Shown here: piece by piece, positions 1 through 8,910 of the stretch
Layout: each line of letters starts with the position of its first letter
Numbering within the stretch: the first letter of the stretch is position 1
Assembly (NCBI RefSeq): GCF_041053055.1
Contig: NZ_CP163443.1
Span: 6,307,001 to 6,371,000, forward strand
Length of the DNA stretch: 64,000 bases
Reading direction: 5' to 3'
Origin: Streptomyces sp. R41
GTDB taxonomy: Bacteria; Actinomycetota; Actinomycetes; Streptomycetales; Streptomycetaceae
The notes under the pieces: model-generated
Told to the model about the DNA's origin: nothing
Database searches by the model: none
Seen by the model: the letters and a program-made list of their open reading frames with translations, nothing else
Position numbers and translations under genes: made by a program

Positions 1-1
1 C

Positions 2-334
2 ATTCAGTACGGCTTCCCGGGCGATGTCTCGGACAACCTGGCGCGCTTCGCGGAGCTGGGCATGCAGACGGCGTTCACGGAGGTGGACGTACGGATGATC
101 CTGCCCGCGGATGCCGAGAAACTGGCGACCCAGGCGACGTACTTCCGCGGCCTGCTGGACGCCTGCCTCGCCACCCGCGGCTGCAAGTCCTTCACCGTCT
201 GGGGCTACACGGACAAGTACTCGTGGGTGCCGGGCGTCTTCACGGGCCAGGGGGCGGCGACGCTGATGGACGAGGGCTTCGTGACGAAGCCGGCGTACGC
301 GGCGGTACGGGAGGGGTTGGCGTCCGGTCGGTAG
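2..334 (+). CDS. GH10 endo-1,4-beta-xylanase, C-terminal part (5' end outside window)
   Basis: The last 110 codons of a secreted endo-xylanase that cleaves internal beta-1,4 bonds of xylan. The reading frame is open from base 2 and contains TEVDVR, which matches the GH10 nucleophile motif (Glu at the end of beta-strand 7), followed by a WGYTDKYSW segment that fits the GH10 strand-8 tryptophan region. The end, with TKPAYAAV, is the usual GH10 C-terminus, so no carbohydrate-binding module follows. The stop codon lies 6 bp from the stop of the convergent P450 gene. Signal peptide and acid/base Glu are outside the window. Confidence 0.9.
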   Translation: MQYGFPGDVSDNLARFAELGMQTAFTEVDVRMILPADAEKLATQATYFRGLLDACLATRGCKSFTVWGYTDKYSWVPGVFTGQGAATLMDEGFVTKPAYAAVREGLASGR

Positions 335-340
335 GTCCGG

Positions 341-1567
341 TCACCAGGCGATCGGCAGGGAGATGGGGCCGCGGATCATCGTGCGCTGCCGGAAGGGGAC
401 CTCATCGGCGGATACGGCGAGGCGGAGGTCCGGGCAGCGCTCCAGCAGGGTGTCGATCAGCAGCTCGATCTGCATACGGCACAGGACGGCGCCCGTGCAG
501 AAGTGCGGCCCGTTGCCGAACGCCATGTGCGCTCCGGCGTCCCGGTCGACGTCGATCCGGTCGGGGTCGGGGAAGACGTCCGGGTCGCGGTTGGCGGCCA
601 GGTAGGAGACGTAGACAGGGTCGCCCGCGCCGATGCGGACGCCCTGGATGACGACGTCCTCCAGGGCGACGCGGGGCAGGCCCACGGCGGTGCGGTGCGG
701 GATGTAGCGCAGGAGTTCGTCGATGACGGCGGGGCGTGCGGCGGGGTCGTTGCGCACGCGGTCCATCAGCTCGGGCCGGGTCATCAGGAGGTAGAACATC
801 TGGCCGCTGTTGTTGGTGAGCGCCTCGCCGCCGATCTGCAGCGGGCCGGCGACGCTGATCGCCTCCTCCTCCTTGAGCTCACCGCTGCGCACCGCGCCGC
901 CGAGCAGCGACAGGACGTCGTCCCCGTCGCCGTCCTGACGATCGCGGATGGCCCGCGCGATCCACCCGAACAGGCCCTTCTTGGCGCGCTCGGAGGCCTC
1001 GGCGCCGCCCGCGGTGGAGATGATCTCCCGCGTCCAGGCGTGCACCTTCTGCCGCTCGTCGGCGGGCACGCCCATGACCTCGCAGACGACGGAGATCGGA
1101 AAGGGCTCGAGGACCCGCTCGATCAGATCGGCGGGCGGCCCGTCCTGCACCATGGCGTCGACCAGCTCGTCGAGCATCTCCTGGGCGCGGGGGCGCAGCC
1201 GCTTCACCGCGCCCACGGTGTACGCGGTCGAGGCGGCGCGGCGGAGCCGGTTGTGGTCGGGCTGGTCGGCCCACGCGAGAGCCCCCGGCCGCGGCGCGAA
1301 GTGCGGCGCCAGCCGCGTGAACTGCCGCACGGAGGCCTCCCTGCGGCTGAACCGGGGATCATTCGTGATCATCTTCACGTCGTCGTACCGCGTCGCCAGC
1401 CACGCCCACTCCTCCTCCCCATGAGGAAGCCGAATCCGCGTCAGCGGCCCTTCCCGCATCAACTCCGCGAGCACCGGGTCGAACTCGGTCCCCTGCACAC
1501 CGACGTCGGGCCAGTCCCGTACGGGGGGAGGGGTCTGCTCGGCGAGGGTGGTGGTGTCTTCTGCCAT
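341..1567 (-). CDS. cytochrome P450, CYP158-like
   Basis: A 408-residue soluble bacterial P450. The heme-binding loop FGNGPHFCTG carries the thiolate Cys near residue 355, ELLR is the ExxR motif, and the I-helix reads GGEALTNNSG instead of the common AGxxTT. From memory the whole chain, including RIRLPHGE, WLATRYDDVK, the I-helix and YVSYLAANRDP, closely resembles Streptomyces CYP158A enzymes, which couple flaviolin to biflaviolin. No type III polyketide synthase gene is next to it, so the substrate is unproven. The start ATG has no good Shine-Dalgarno. Convergent with the xylanase gene. P450 identity is certain; the subfamily is inferred. Confidence 0.93.
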   Translation of the reverse strand: MAEDTTTLAEQTPPPVRDWPDVGVQGTEFDPVLAELMREGPLTRIRLPHGEEEWAWLATRYDDVKMITNDPRFSRREASVRQFTRLAPHFAPRPGALAWADQPDHNRLRRAASTAYTVGAVKRLRPRAQEMLDELVDAMVQDGPPADLIERVLEPFPISVVCEVMGVPADERQKVHAWTREIISTAGGAEASERAKKGLFGWIARAIRDRQDGDGDDVLSLLGGAVRSGELKEEEAISVAGPLQIGGEALTNNSGQMFYLLMTRPELMDRVRNDPAARPAVIDELLRYIPHRTAVGLPRVALEDVVIQGVRIGAGDPVYVSYLAANRDPDVFPDPDRIDVDRDAGAHMAFGNGPHFCTGAVLCRMQIELLIDTLLERCPDLRLAVSADEVPFRQRTMIRGPISLPIAW

Positions 1568-1700
1568 GGGTCCACGATCAGGTGCCTGCGGGGGGCTGTC
1601 GCGCGGGAGTGCTCCGGACGGCGGGTGGGGCGTGGCCGTGTTCCTGCCAAGGCCGGCGTCACAGACCCGAACGCATGTCTTTCCCGGCGGAGGCTTGGCC

Positions 1701-2297
1701 TCAGCCCTCTGGGTAGCGTGGCAGGCCCTCGGTAGAGATCGTCCAGTCGGCGATGGTGATGTCCTCGCCGTACACGAACTCCTTGCGGGTGGCGTAGCGC
1801 GGGCCGTGCGGCGTCTGGTGGATGTCGGAGAGCACTGCCCCCGAGCCCGTGCGCGGATCGAAGATCACGTACAGCGGGATGCCCAGCAGCGGGTAGTCCC
1901 GTACTTTGCTCACCCAGTCGTTGTCCGGGTTGGAGCGGGACACGACTTCGACGGCGGCGATGAGCGTGCGCGGGTCGAAGGAGCCGTCCCCCTCCATGTC
2001 GGCCTCGGCGATCAGCATCACGTCGGGGTGGCGCATGATGCCCTCGGGTACGTCCTCCACGTCCGGGGTGCCCGTGTGAGCCACGAGGTCCTCCGGCATG
2101 ACCTTCTCGAGGCGTTTCCGGACGCGCAGCGCGGTGAGTTCGTGCTGCTTCACGGGCGACATCATGTCGTGAACGATCCCCTCCTTGGTGATCTCGAACT
2201 TGCCGGGAAGGGTGTCGTCCATCGACTGAACGAAATCCCGCATCGTCCGGTACAGGTGGTGGGTGTCCCGCCGCGCGTCGTCCGGGGCGATGCTCAT
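1701..2297 (-). CDS. Uma2 family (DUF820) restriction-endonuclease-like protein
   Basis: A 198-residue protein of the Uma2/DUF820 family, which has a PD-(D/E)XK nuclease fold; the cellular role of these proteins is unknown, although actinomycete genomes carry many copies. The core is visible as HPDVMLI, then VEVVSRSNPDND and the YPLLGIPLYVIFDP strand that ends most family members. The start at 2297 is preferred to upstream in-frame codons because GAGGAG lies about 8 nt before it and the family N-terminus begins there. The gene is transcribed alone, between the P450 and a DNA-binding protein on the same strand. Confidence 0.85.
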   Translation of the reverse strand: MSIAPDDARRDTHHLYRTMRDFVQSMDDTLPGKFEITKEGIVHDMMSPVKQHELTALRVRKRLEKVMPEDLVAHTGTPDVEDVPEGIMRHPDVMLIAEADMEGDGSFDPRTLIAAVEVVSRSNPDNDWVSKVRDYPLLGIPLYVIFDPRTGSGAVLSDIHQTPHGPRYATRKEFVYGEDITIADWTISTEGLPRYPEG

Positions 2298-2349
2298 GGC
2301 GTGCGCTCCTCGTCGTCTCTGCCCAGGGGCAAGGGTCGTCACGTTCATG

Positions 2350-3198
2350 CTAGGCGGCCTCCACGAGGTCGGATCGGCAGTCGCGGCAGCGACCGGGTTC
2401 GGGGGCGCGAAAGGCACGGTCGCAGCCCTCGCAGTTCTGGAGGGGGTGCGGGCGTAGCACGACAGGGGCTGCGGGCAGGGGCGGCGGCAGCAGTTCCGTA
2501 AGGCGGTGCGCGAGGAGGGCTGCCGGGCGGTGGAGGGGCTCGCAGGGGAGGCTCGCTGTCAGGGTGCGGCGTACGGCACGGGGGTCGGCGCCGCGTTCCA
2601 GCCACGCGGTGACGGCCGGGGCGAGGCGGTGCACGTCGCGTTCGGGGAGCAGGAGGCGGGGGTCGTCGCGGTGCAGGCTCGCCAGGAGTGCGGTGGCTGT
2701 GCGGTGGTGGGCCAGGTCGTGGGTACGGGGTTCGGGCAGTGGGGGCTTCGGGCGGGACTCGACGCGCGGCGTCGACGGAATCTCGACGACGGGCCGTACG
2801 GGGGCGGGGACCGGCTCTTTCCTGGGGGCGGGCCGGGGTTGCGAAACGCGTGCCGGCTGGTTGTACGACACCGTGTGCGTGACGACGCGACCACTCGGGA
2901 GACGTTCGCGCCTGCGGGCCAGATAACCGTGCGCCTCCAGCTCCCGCAGCGCCGCCGCGATCCTCGTCTCGCCCTCGGGGAAACGGGCCGCGAGCGTCTT
3001 GATGTCGACGCGGGCACCGGCGGGCAGCGACTGGATGTGGGCGGCGAGGCCGATCGCGGTGAGGGTCAGCTCGCGGTGCTGGGCGAGGTGGTTGCCGATC
3101 ACCGTGTAGCGGGTGGTGTGGCGGACGTTGATGTGGGTGATGCCCCGCGGATTCCGGGGCTGGGCGCACGGGGGCGCGCTAGGGTGCTGCGTATCCAT
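2350..3198 (-). CDS. helix-turn-helix DNA-binding protein with C-terminal zinc ribbon
   Basis: A 282-residue protein. Residues about 25-105 look like a winged helix: LTLTAIGLAAHIQSLP, then KTLAARFPEGETRIAAALREL as the recognition region, then a GYLARRRERLPSGRVVTHT wing. A Pro/Arg-rich linker follows, then a helical region, and the C-terminus has CEGC...CRDC, a four-Cys zinc ribbon. Proteins of this layout are common in Streptomyces and have no assigned function. The start at 3198 was chosen because the conserved part begins there and a purine-rich AGAGG lies upstream; the open frame continues 117 codons further. An inverted repeat lies about 150 bp upstream. Confidence 0.75.
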   Translation of the reverse strand: MDTQHPSAPPCAQPRNPRGITHINVRHTTRYTVIGNHLAQHRELTLTAIGLAAHIQSLPAGARVDIKTLAARFPEGETRIAAALRELEAHGYLARRRERLPSGRVVTHTVSYNQPARVSQPRPAPRKEPVPAPVRPVVEIPSTPRVESRPKPPLPEPRTHDLAHHRTATALLASLHRDDPRLLLPERDVHRLAPAVTAWLERGADPRAVRRTLTASLPCEPLHRPAALLAHRLTELLPPPLPAAPVVLRPHPLQNCEGCDRAFRAPEPGRCRDCRSDLVEAA

Positions 3199-3345
3199 CG
3201 GGAAGCCTCTGTCTCTTCCTCGTTGGTCAGGCCCTCGATCGGGATGCCAGTCCCGGCCGGGGGCCGTCGCATGTCTGCGGTTGTGGTGCTTGTGGTCGCG
3301 AGCATATGCGTGCCAACGGGCGGGAAATCCAGCTGAGTTGGTGAT

Positions 3346-3365
3346 CGTCACCCTTGCGAGTGACG
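3346..3365. promoter_or_regulatory. inverted repeat, possible operator
   Basis: CGTCAC and GTGACG arms separated by 8 nt form a perfect 6+6 inverted repeat in the 245-bp gap upstream of the zinc-ribbon DNA-binding gene. It could be an operator, possibly autoregulatory. This is inferred from symmetry only. Confidence 0.35.
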
Positions 3366-3443
3366 GGAGGCTGGTGGGGTTGGGAGGGGTTTTCTCCCCG
3401 GGGAATTCAAAAGCTTTGATGTCGCTACCGCCCGCTTCGCGGT

Positions 3444-3848
3444 TCACCGGGACGTGGCGGGCCGCGTTCCGGTGAGAGCCCCATCGCGTCGGAGAATCGG
3501 CTCGGCCCAGACCGTCTTGCGCGGCGGCGGGCCGGTCGTCACGCCCCACCGGTCGGACAGCGCCTCGACCAGGACGAGGCCGCGCCCTGACTCGCCCTGA
3601 GGGGCGGCCGGTTGAGCGCGGGGCAGCCGATCACCCCGCGTTTCCGCCACCTCGACGCGGAGGACGCTCTTCGTCGCCGTAAGGCTGAGGTGGAAGTCCC
3701 GCCCCGGTGCACGCCCGTGGGTCGCGGCGTTGGCCGCCAGCTCCGCGACGATGTGAACCCCCAGGGCTCGCGTCTCCACTTCGCGCCCGCCGTGTGGGCC
3801 AACTTCGTGTCGTACGCCTCTCAGAGCTGATCCACGTCTCTCGCCCAC
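3444..3848 (-). CDS. ATP-binding protein, RsbW/SpoIIAB-like anti-sigma regulatory kinase family (short N-terminus)
   Basis: A 134-residue HATPase_c protein of the very expanded Streptomyces anti-sigma-factor-like family. VAELAANAATHG is the N-box that binds Mg-ATP, VEVAETRG fits the G1 segment and GRGLVLVEALSDRWGV fits the G2/ATP-lid region. Full-length relatives have about 20-30 more residues before the N-box, usually with an R-G-A-R-LAR helix; here that part is degenerate (ALRGVRHEV), so the gene may be truncated or frameshifted. GTG start. Divergent from the RHS gene. Confidence 0.75.
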   Translation of the reverse strand: MGERRGSALRGVRHEVGPHGGREVETRALGVHIVAELAANAATHGRAPGRDFHLSLTATKSVLRVEVAETRGDRLPRAQPAAPQGESGRGLVLVEALSDRWGVTTGPPPRKTVWAEPILRRDGALTGTRPATSR

Positions 3849-3909
3849 CTCCGGTAAATTCGCTGAAGCGTACGAGAGTTACTGAGGCGAACGTGACGGG
3901 GGTTGCGGC

Positions 3910-6900
3910 GTGGCGGGGAACCGGCCGAAGGATTGGCATGTCCTGGACTTGGACAAGGACCCCACTCCCGGTGACCCGGACCGGGTCCGGCACCTGGCCA
4001 AGAACCTGCACGACTTCGCCGATGACGTCGGGGACGCGCTCCGCCTGATCAAGGGGATGGCGGACGAGGACGCGGTCCTGAAGTGGGCCGGCAAGTCCGC
4101 GAAGGCGTTTCAGGACGAGTTCTCGGGTGTGCCGAAGCAGCTGAAGAAGCTGAAGAAGTCGTACGAGATGGCGGGGGATGCCCTCACTGACTACTGGCCG
4201 AAGCTGGAGCGCGCGCAGGCGCTGGCGGACAAGGCCCTGGCGAAGGGCCGCGAGGCGCAGTCGGACCTCTCCTCGGCCAAGTCCCGTCTGTCGTCGGCCG
4301 ATTCGTGGGTGACGAAGGCCAACAAGGAAGCGGACAAGTACAAGGACGACCCCACCGGCAGCAAGGACACCGAGAAGCCGGACGAGGCGAAGGTGCGGGC
4401 CGCCACCCGGGACGCGCAGCACGCCAAGTCGGCGCAGACTTCGGCCCAGTCGGATGTGACGTCCGCGAACGGCGCGTTGGACGCGGCGAAGAAGATGGCC
4501 GAGGACGCCCGCAAGATGCGGGAGGAGGCGGCGAAGACCGCCAAGGACAAGATCGACGAGGCCTCGGACGCGGGGATCCGCAACCGCAAGTGGTGGGAGG
4601 AGGTCGGGGACTGGTTCTCCGACAACTGGGACACCATCGTCGCGGTCTGCAAGGTCGTCGTAGCGGTGGTCGGCATCATCGCGATGATCATCGGTGGCCC
4701 GATCCTGGGCGCCATCGTGCTCATCGCAGCGCTCGTCGTCCTTGCGGACACGCTCAACAAATACGCGAAGGGCCAGGCCTCGCTGTGGGATGTGGCGTTC
4801 GCGGCGCTGGACTGCATACCCGGGATGAAGGGGATCACCACCCTGGGCGGTCTGGCGAAGGGGCTCAAGGGTGGGATGGCCGCCCTCAAGGGCATCAAGG
4901 GTGGGCTGAAGGGTCTGGGCCTTGCCGCGAGCGGGCTGGGCAGGTCGGCCCGCGGTGCCCTTGCGGACGGAGCGAAGGGCGCTTACAACCGGCTCAAGAG
5001 CGTGGTCCGTTCCAAGGGCAGCGACCCGGTGGACATGGCCACCGGCGCGATGTTCCTGCCCCAGACAGACATCATCCTCCCCGGTACCTTGCCGTTGGCT
5101 TTCACCCGCCGAGTCGCCTCCGACTACCGCACTGGCTGGTGGTTCGGCCCCACCTGGGCCTCCACCATCGACCAACGCCTCGAAGTAGACGAGAACGGCA
5201 TCGTCTTCGTCACCGAGGACGGCCTGCTCCTCGCGTACCCCCATCCCATAAGCCCGGAGACCCCGGTCCTGCCCGAGGCCGGCCCCCGCTGGCCCCTGAT
5301 CCTGCTCGACAACGGCGGTTACCGCATCGACGATCCGCTCCTGGGACATGGCCGCCACTTCTCCCTCCCAGCAGACGGCATCGCCCTGCTCACCCGCATC
5401 TTCGACCGTAACTCCAACACGATCAGCTTCGACTACGACGAGCACGGCACTCCCCTCGCCATCCGCCACTCCGGCGGCTATCACCTCAAACTCACCACCG
5501 ACGAAGGCCGCGTGACCACCCTGGCCCTGGCTGGAGCCGCGGAAGACGGTTCCGACGGCATTGTCAGGGCGTATACCTACGCCGACGGAGTCCTGACCGC
5601 CGTCATCAACGCAACTGGCCACCCGCTCAACTTCACGTGCGACGAGCGGCAGCGCATCACTTCGTGGACCGACAGCAACAACTGCAGCTACACGTACGCC
5701 TACGACAGTCGCGACCGCTGCATCGCTGAAGGAGGCGAGGGCGGCCACCTCACCATCACCCTCGACTACGACGGTGCTGACCCTGCCTGGCCCGACTGCC
5801 GTGTCACGACCCTCACGACGGCCGAAGGCGCAGTGTCTCGCTTCGTAGTCAATGACAGCAGCCAGGTAGTAGCCGAAATAGACGCCCTCGACGGGACGGT
5901 CCGCACCGCGTACGACGAGCATCACCACCTGCTGACACGAACCGATGAACTTGGCCACACCACACGGTTCATCAACAACGACCTAGGGCAGCCCGTCGAA
6001 GTCTCTCTGCCCGATGGTTCAGTCTTCCAGTACGCGTACGACGCAATGGGTCAGCCCACAGAAGGCCATCTGCCTGATGGCACTGCCTGGTACCGGGAGT
6101 ACGACGAACGAGGAAACTGCACGGCTGTCACGGATGCGGGCGGGGCAACGTACCGATACGAGTACTCCGTCGCGGGGCATGTCTCGGCGATCACCGACCC
6201 AATGGGGTACGCCACGACGTTGGAGTGCAATTCCGCAGGACTGCCCTTCCGCTCGATCGATCCCCTCGGGACCACGAGCCGGTGGGAGCGCAACGCGGCA
6301 GGGGCACTGGTCACCTATGTAGACCCCCTGGGCCACTCAACCCATTTCAAATGGACCGCTGAGGGGCTGCTCCAGAGTCGCACGACACCGGATGGTGCCA
6401 CCGAGGCCTGGAACTACGACGGCGAGGGCAACTGCACCAGTCATACCGACGCAGTCGGCGCGACAACCCACTTCGAATACACGCACTTCGATCTACTGGC
6501 CGCCCGCATCAACCCGGACGGTGTCCGATACGCATTCGAGTACGACACCTCCTTGCGGCTCACTCGGATTCGCAACCCGCAGGGACGGGAGTGGCAGTAC
6601 ACCTATGACCCTGCTGGTCGCCTGGTCGCGGAGACCGACTTCGATGACCGAGTCGTCACGTATACACGCGATGCGGTCGGCCGACTCGCCTCGCGCGCAA
6701 ATACTCTGGGTCAAGTCGTGCACTACACGCACGATGTTCTGGGCCGGGTGACGCGCAAGAACGCGGATGGCCAAATCACCGACTTCACCTATGACCACAG
6801 CGGTCAACTGGTCCACGCATCCAACAGCTATGCCGAGCTCAAGTTCCGCCGAGACGAAATGGGCCGAATTGTCGAGGAGAGCGTAAACGGCCGCGCTATC

Positions 6901-8499
6901 CTCAACCGTTACAACACCCTCGGGCAACGAACGCAGCGCATCACCCCTTCGGGTTCGAGTACCCTCTGGACGTATGATGCCGCCGGTAATATAGGGGAAT
7001 TGAACGCATCCGGCCGCGTGATTCGATTCGATCGCGATCACGCCGGTCGGACAATCAGCCAACGTGTCGCGTCAAATGTACACTTGACGAACACCTTCGA
7101 CGAAGTCGGCCGCCTTACCGCGCAGAATGTGATATCTCCCGGTCTACCGGATAATCTGCATCGCTCCTATTCCTATCGTCCGGACGGGTATCTGATCCGT
7201 CTCGTTGATCACGCAAACGGGATACGTGACTTTGATCTTGATGTGGCCGGCCGTATTATTTCTCTTCGCTCCCCAAACTGGTCCGAGCGGTACGCGTATG
7301 ACGAAGTCGGCAATCAAATCGAAGCGGATTGGCCCGGCTCGCACCCGGGTCAGTCCGCCGTAGGTGCCCGCAGTTATGCCGGCACGCGAGTAATGCGTGC
7401 GGGCAACACCCGCTACGAATATGACGATCTAGGGCGCGTGACGCTGCGTCAAACAGCACGAATATCTCGCAAACCCGACTCCTGGCGGTACAAGTGGGAT
7501 GCCGAAGACCGTCTGGTTGAGACGGTAACCCCTGACGGGACCCATTGGTGTTACGAGTATGACGCTCTCGGGCGACGTACCGCGAAGCAGCGTCTATCAG
7601 CTGATGGTGCATCAGTCGTTGAGGAAACCAAGTTCACCTGGGACGGCTCATTCCTGTGTGAGCAGGCGACATACACTCGGGATCTTCCTCACGTCATCAC
7701 TCTCACCTGGGATCACGAGAACCTCCACCCGATCGCTCAAACTGAACGCATCGCCTCAGTCGACACGCCGCAGCGTGAAATCGACTCGCGCTTCTTTGCG
7801 ATCGTCACTGATCTGGTAGGAACACCGAGTGAGCTCATCGACGAGGCAGGTGCCATCGCCTGGCGAGCGCGCTCCACGCTCTGGGGGAAGACGGCATGGG
7901 CAACTGATTCCGCGGCGTACACACCTCTGCGTTTCCCCGGGCAGTACTATGACCATGAAACAGGGCTTCACTACAACTATTTCCGCCACTACGACCCCGA
8001 GACTGCCCGCTATCTCAGCCCCGACCCGCTGGGCATAGCGCCGGCCCCTAATCCGGTTACGTACGTCAGTAACCCCCACCGATGGACCGACCCGCTTGGG
8101 CTTTCTCCATACGTGGCTGTAGATACCAATCCCATGATTGACGCACTCAATGGTTCGCGGACCGCCGAAGTGGATGCTGCTTTGGCTGGCAGGACGCCGG
8201 TCCTCTCGCCGCAGGCGCACCGTGAACTGATCGAGGGCGGGCATTCACCTGAAGCCATCAGTAACTGGCTGGCAGAACGCGGTGGCCGAATGGGGCCGGA
8301 AGCCACGGCGGAGGGGGTCTCGGACATTCAAGGGCGACTTAAGGCCATGTGGAAGGGGAAGTCCTTCAATCCCATGATTCGTACGGACGATGCCAAGGTT
8401 CTGCATTCCGCGGCGCAGGAAGGGCTGTCGCTCATTACGAATGATAAGAAGTTTTATCAGAATGCGGAGAGGCTCGGCTATACGACTGAGCGGTATTAG
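3910..8499 (+). CDS. RHS/YD-repeat polymorphic toxin with WXG-like N-terminus and PIN-like C-terminal toxin domain
   Basis: A 1529-residue contact- or secretion-dependent toxin. Residues 1-110 are helical and contain a WAG turn (WXG100-like), suggesting type VII secretion. Residues 110-215 are Lys/Ala-rich coiled coil. Two hydrophobic helices lie near 243-280. A DUF6531-type entry domain begins with DPVDMATGAMF near 376. Dozens of YD/RHS repeats follow (YDxxGRxxxxxxxxG). The RHS core RYLSPDPLG leads to the DPLGL junction near 1394. The last ~130 residues after it are unlike the repeats: VDTNPMIDALN, an HREL-containing helix, IRTDDAKVLHSA and LITNDKKFY are spaced like the acidic residues of a PIN-domain RNase. 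GTG start after GGGGG. GC content falls in the 3' half, suggesting transfer. Confidence 0.88.
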   Translation: MAGNRPKDWHVLDLDKDPTPGDPDRVRHLAKNLHDFADDVGDALRLIKGMADEDAVLKWAGKSAKAFQDEFSGVPKQLKKLKKSYEMAGDALTDYWPKLERAQALADKALAKGREAQSDLSSAKSRLSSADSWVTKANKEADKYKDDPTGSKDTEKPDEAKVRAATRDAQHAKSAQTSAQSDVTSANGALDAAKKMAEDARKMREEAAKTAKDKIDEASDAGIRNRKWWEEVGDWFSDNWDTIVAVCKVVVAVVGIIAMIIGGPILGAIVLIAALVVLADTLNKYAKGQASLWDVAFAALDCIPGMKGITTLGGLAKGLKGGMAALKGIKGGLKGLGLAASGLGRSARGALADGAKGAYNRLKSVVRSKGSDPVDMATGAMFLPQTDIILPGTLPLAFTRRVASDYRTGWWFGPTWASTIDQRLEVDENGIVFVTEDGLLLAYPHPISPETPVLPEAGPRWPLILLDNGGYRIDDPLLGHGRHFSLPADGIALLTRIFDRNSNTISFDYDEHGTPLAIRHSGGYHLKLTTDEGRVTTLALAGAAEDGSDGIVRAYTYADGVLTAVINATGHPLNFTCDERQRITSWTDSNNCSYTYAYDSRDRCIAEGGEGGHLTITLDYDGADPAWPDCRVTTLTTAEGAVSRFVVNDSSQVVAEIDALDGTVRTAYDEHHHLLTRTDELGHTTRFINNDLGQPVEVSLPDGSVFQYAYDAMGQPTEGHLPDGTAWYREYDERGNCTAVTDAGGATYRYEYSVAGHVSAITDPMGYATTLECNSAGLPFRSIDPLGTTSRWERNAAGALVTYVDPLGHSTHFKWTAEGLLQSRTTPDGATEAWNYDGEGNCTSHTDAVGATTHFEYTHFDLLAARINPDGVRYAFEYDTSLRLTRIRNPQGREWQYTYDPAGRLVAETDFDDRVVTYTRDAVGRLASRANTLGQVVHYTHDVLGRVTRKNADGQITDFTYDHSGQLVHASNSYAELKFRRDEMGRIVEESVNGRAILNRYNTLGQRTQRITPSGSSTLWTYDAAGNIGELNASGRVIRFDRDHAGRTISQRVASNVHLTNTFDEVGRLTAQNVISPGLPDNLHRSYSYRPDGYLIRLVDHANGIRDFDLDVAGRIISLRSPNWSERYAYDEVGNQIEADWPGSHPGQSAVGARSYAGTRVMRAGNTRYEYDDLGRVTLRQTARISRKPDSWRYKWDAEDRLVETVTPDGTHWCYEYDALGRRTAKQRLSADGASVVEETKFTWDGSFLCEQATYTRDLPHVITLTWDHENLHPIAQTERIASVDTPQREIDSRFFAIVTDLVGTPSELIDEAGAIAWRARSTLWGKTAWATDSAAYTPLRFPGQYYDHETGLHYNYFRHYDPETARYLSPDPLGIAPAPNPVTYVSNPHRWTDPLGLSPYVAVDTNPMIDALNGSRTAEVDAALAGRTPVLSPQAHRELIEGGHSPEAISNWLAERGGRMGPEATAEGVSDIQGRLKAMWKGKSFNPMIRTDDAKVLHSAAQEGLSLITNDKKFYQNAERLGYTTERY

Positions 8500-8547
8500 C
8501 AGCAGGTCGGTGAAGGCTGCCCATGATCACTGAGGAGGGAATCTGTC

Positions 8548-8910
8548 ATGCATGAGGGTGGAAGCATGCCGGATGAAGAAGTCGGGCAAGAAATCGATCT
8601 CGACGAAATTGAAGAGGTATGTTCTGCGGCTACGCCGGGTCCATGGTTCGTCAGGAGCTTGGACGACGACTATGCCATGAATCTCGTAGCGGTGAGCACC
8701 GTGGAAGATACGGGACAGGGGGAGAGATGGCCCAATTTCGACCACCGCGAGATGATCGCTGCGACATTGGTACAACATCCCCGTTACGTCGATTGTGCAG
8801 ATGAACGCTGGGATGAGAATGCGGCGTTCATCGCGATGGCAAGGGAAGCAGTGCCACAACTCGTGAAGGAGATCAAACGTCTTCGGCGTTTGCTTTCTTC
8901 TGCCGAGTGA
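8548..8910 (+). CDS. small ATPGPW-motif protein, candidate immunity protein for the RHS toxin
   Basis: A 120-residue acidic, cytosolic-looking protein. It contains ATPGPWFV near residue 30, a middle segment, then a helix AAFIAMAREAVPQLVKEIKRLRRLL at the end. The combination of ATPGPW with a terminal AR..VP.L..E...LR helix recurs in phage and actinobacterial hypothetical proteins. It starts 48 bp after the toxin stop with a strong GAGGAGG 9 nt before the ATG, and shares the low-GC composition of the toxin tail. Position and size fit an immunity gene; homology does not prove it. Confidence 0.6.
   Translation: MHEGGSMPDEEVGQEIDLDEIEEVCSAATPGPWFVRSLDDDYAMNLVAVSTVEDTGQGERWPNFDHREMIAATLVQHPRYVDCADERWDENAAFIAMAREAVPQLVKEIKRLRRLLSSAE

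Noticed and set aside
3631..5958. 775-codon open frame on the minus strand
   Set aside because: It lies opposite the RHS gene and anti-sigma-like gene, has no family motif and shows low-complexity Val/Gly/Arg/Leu composition; it is an antisense artefact of high GC content.
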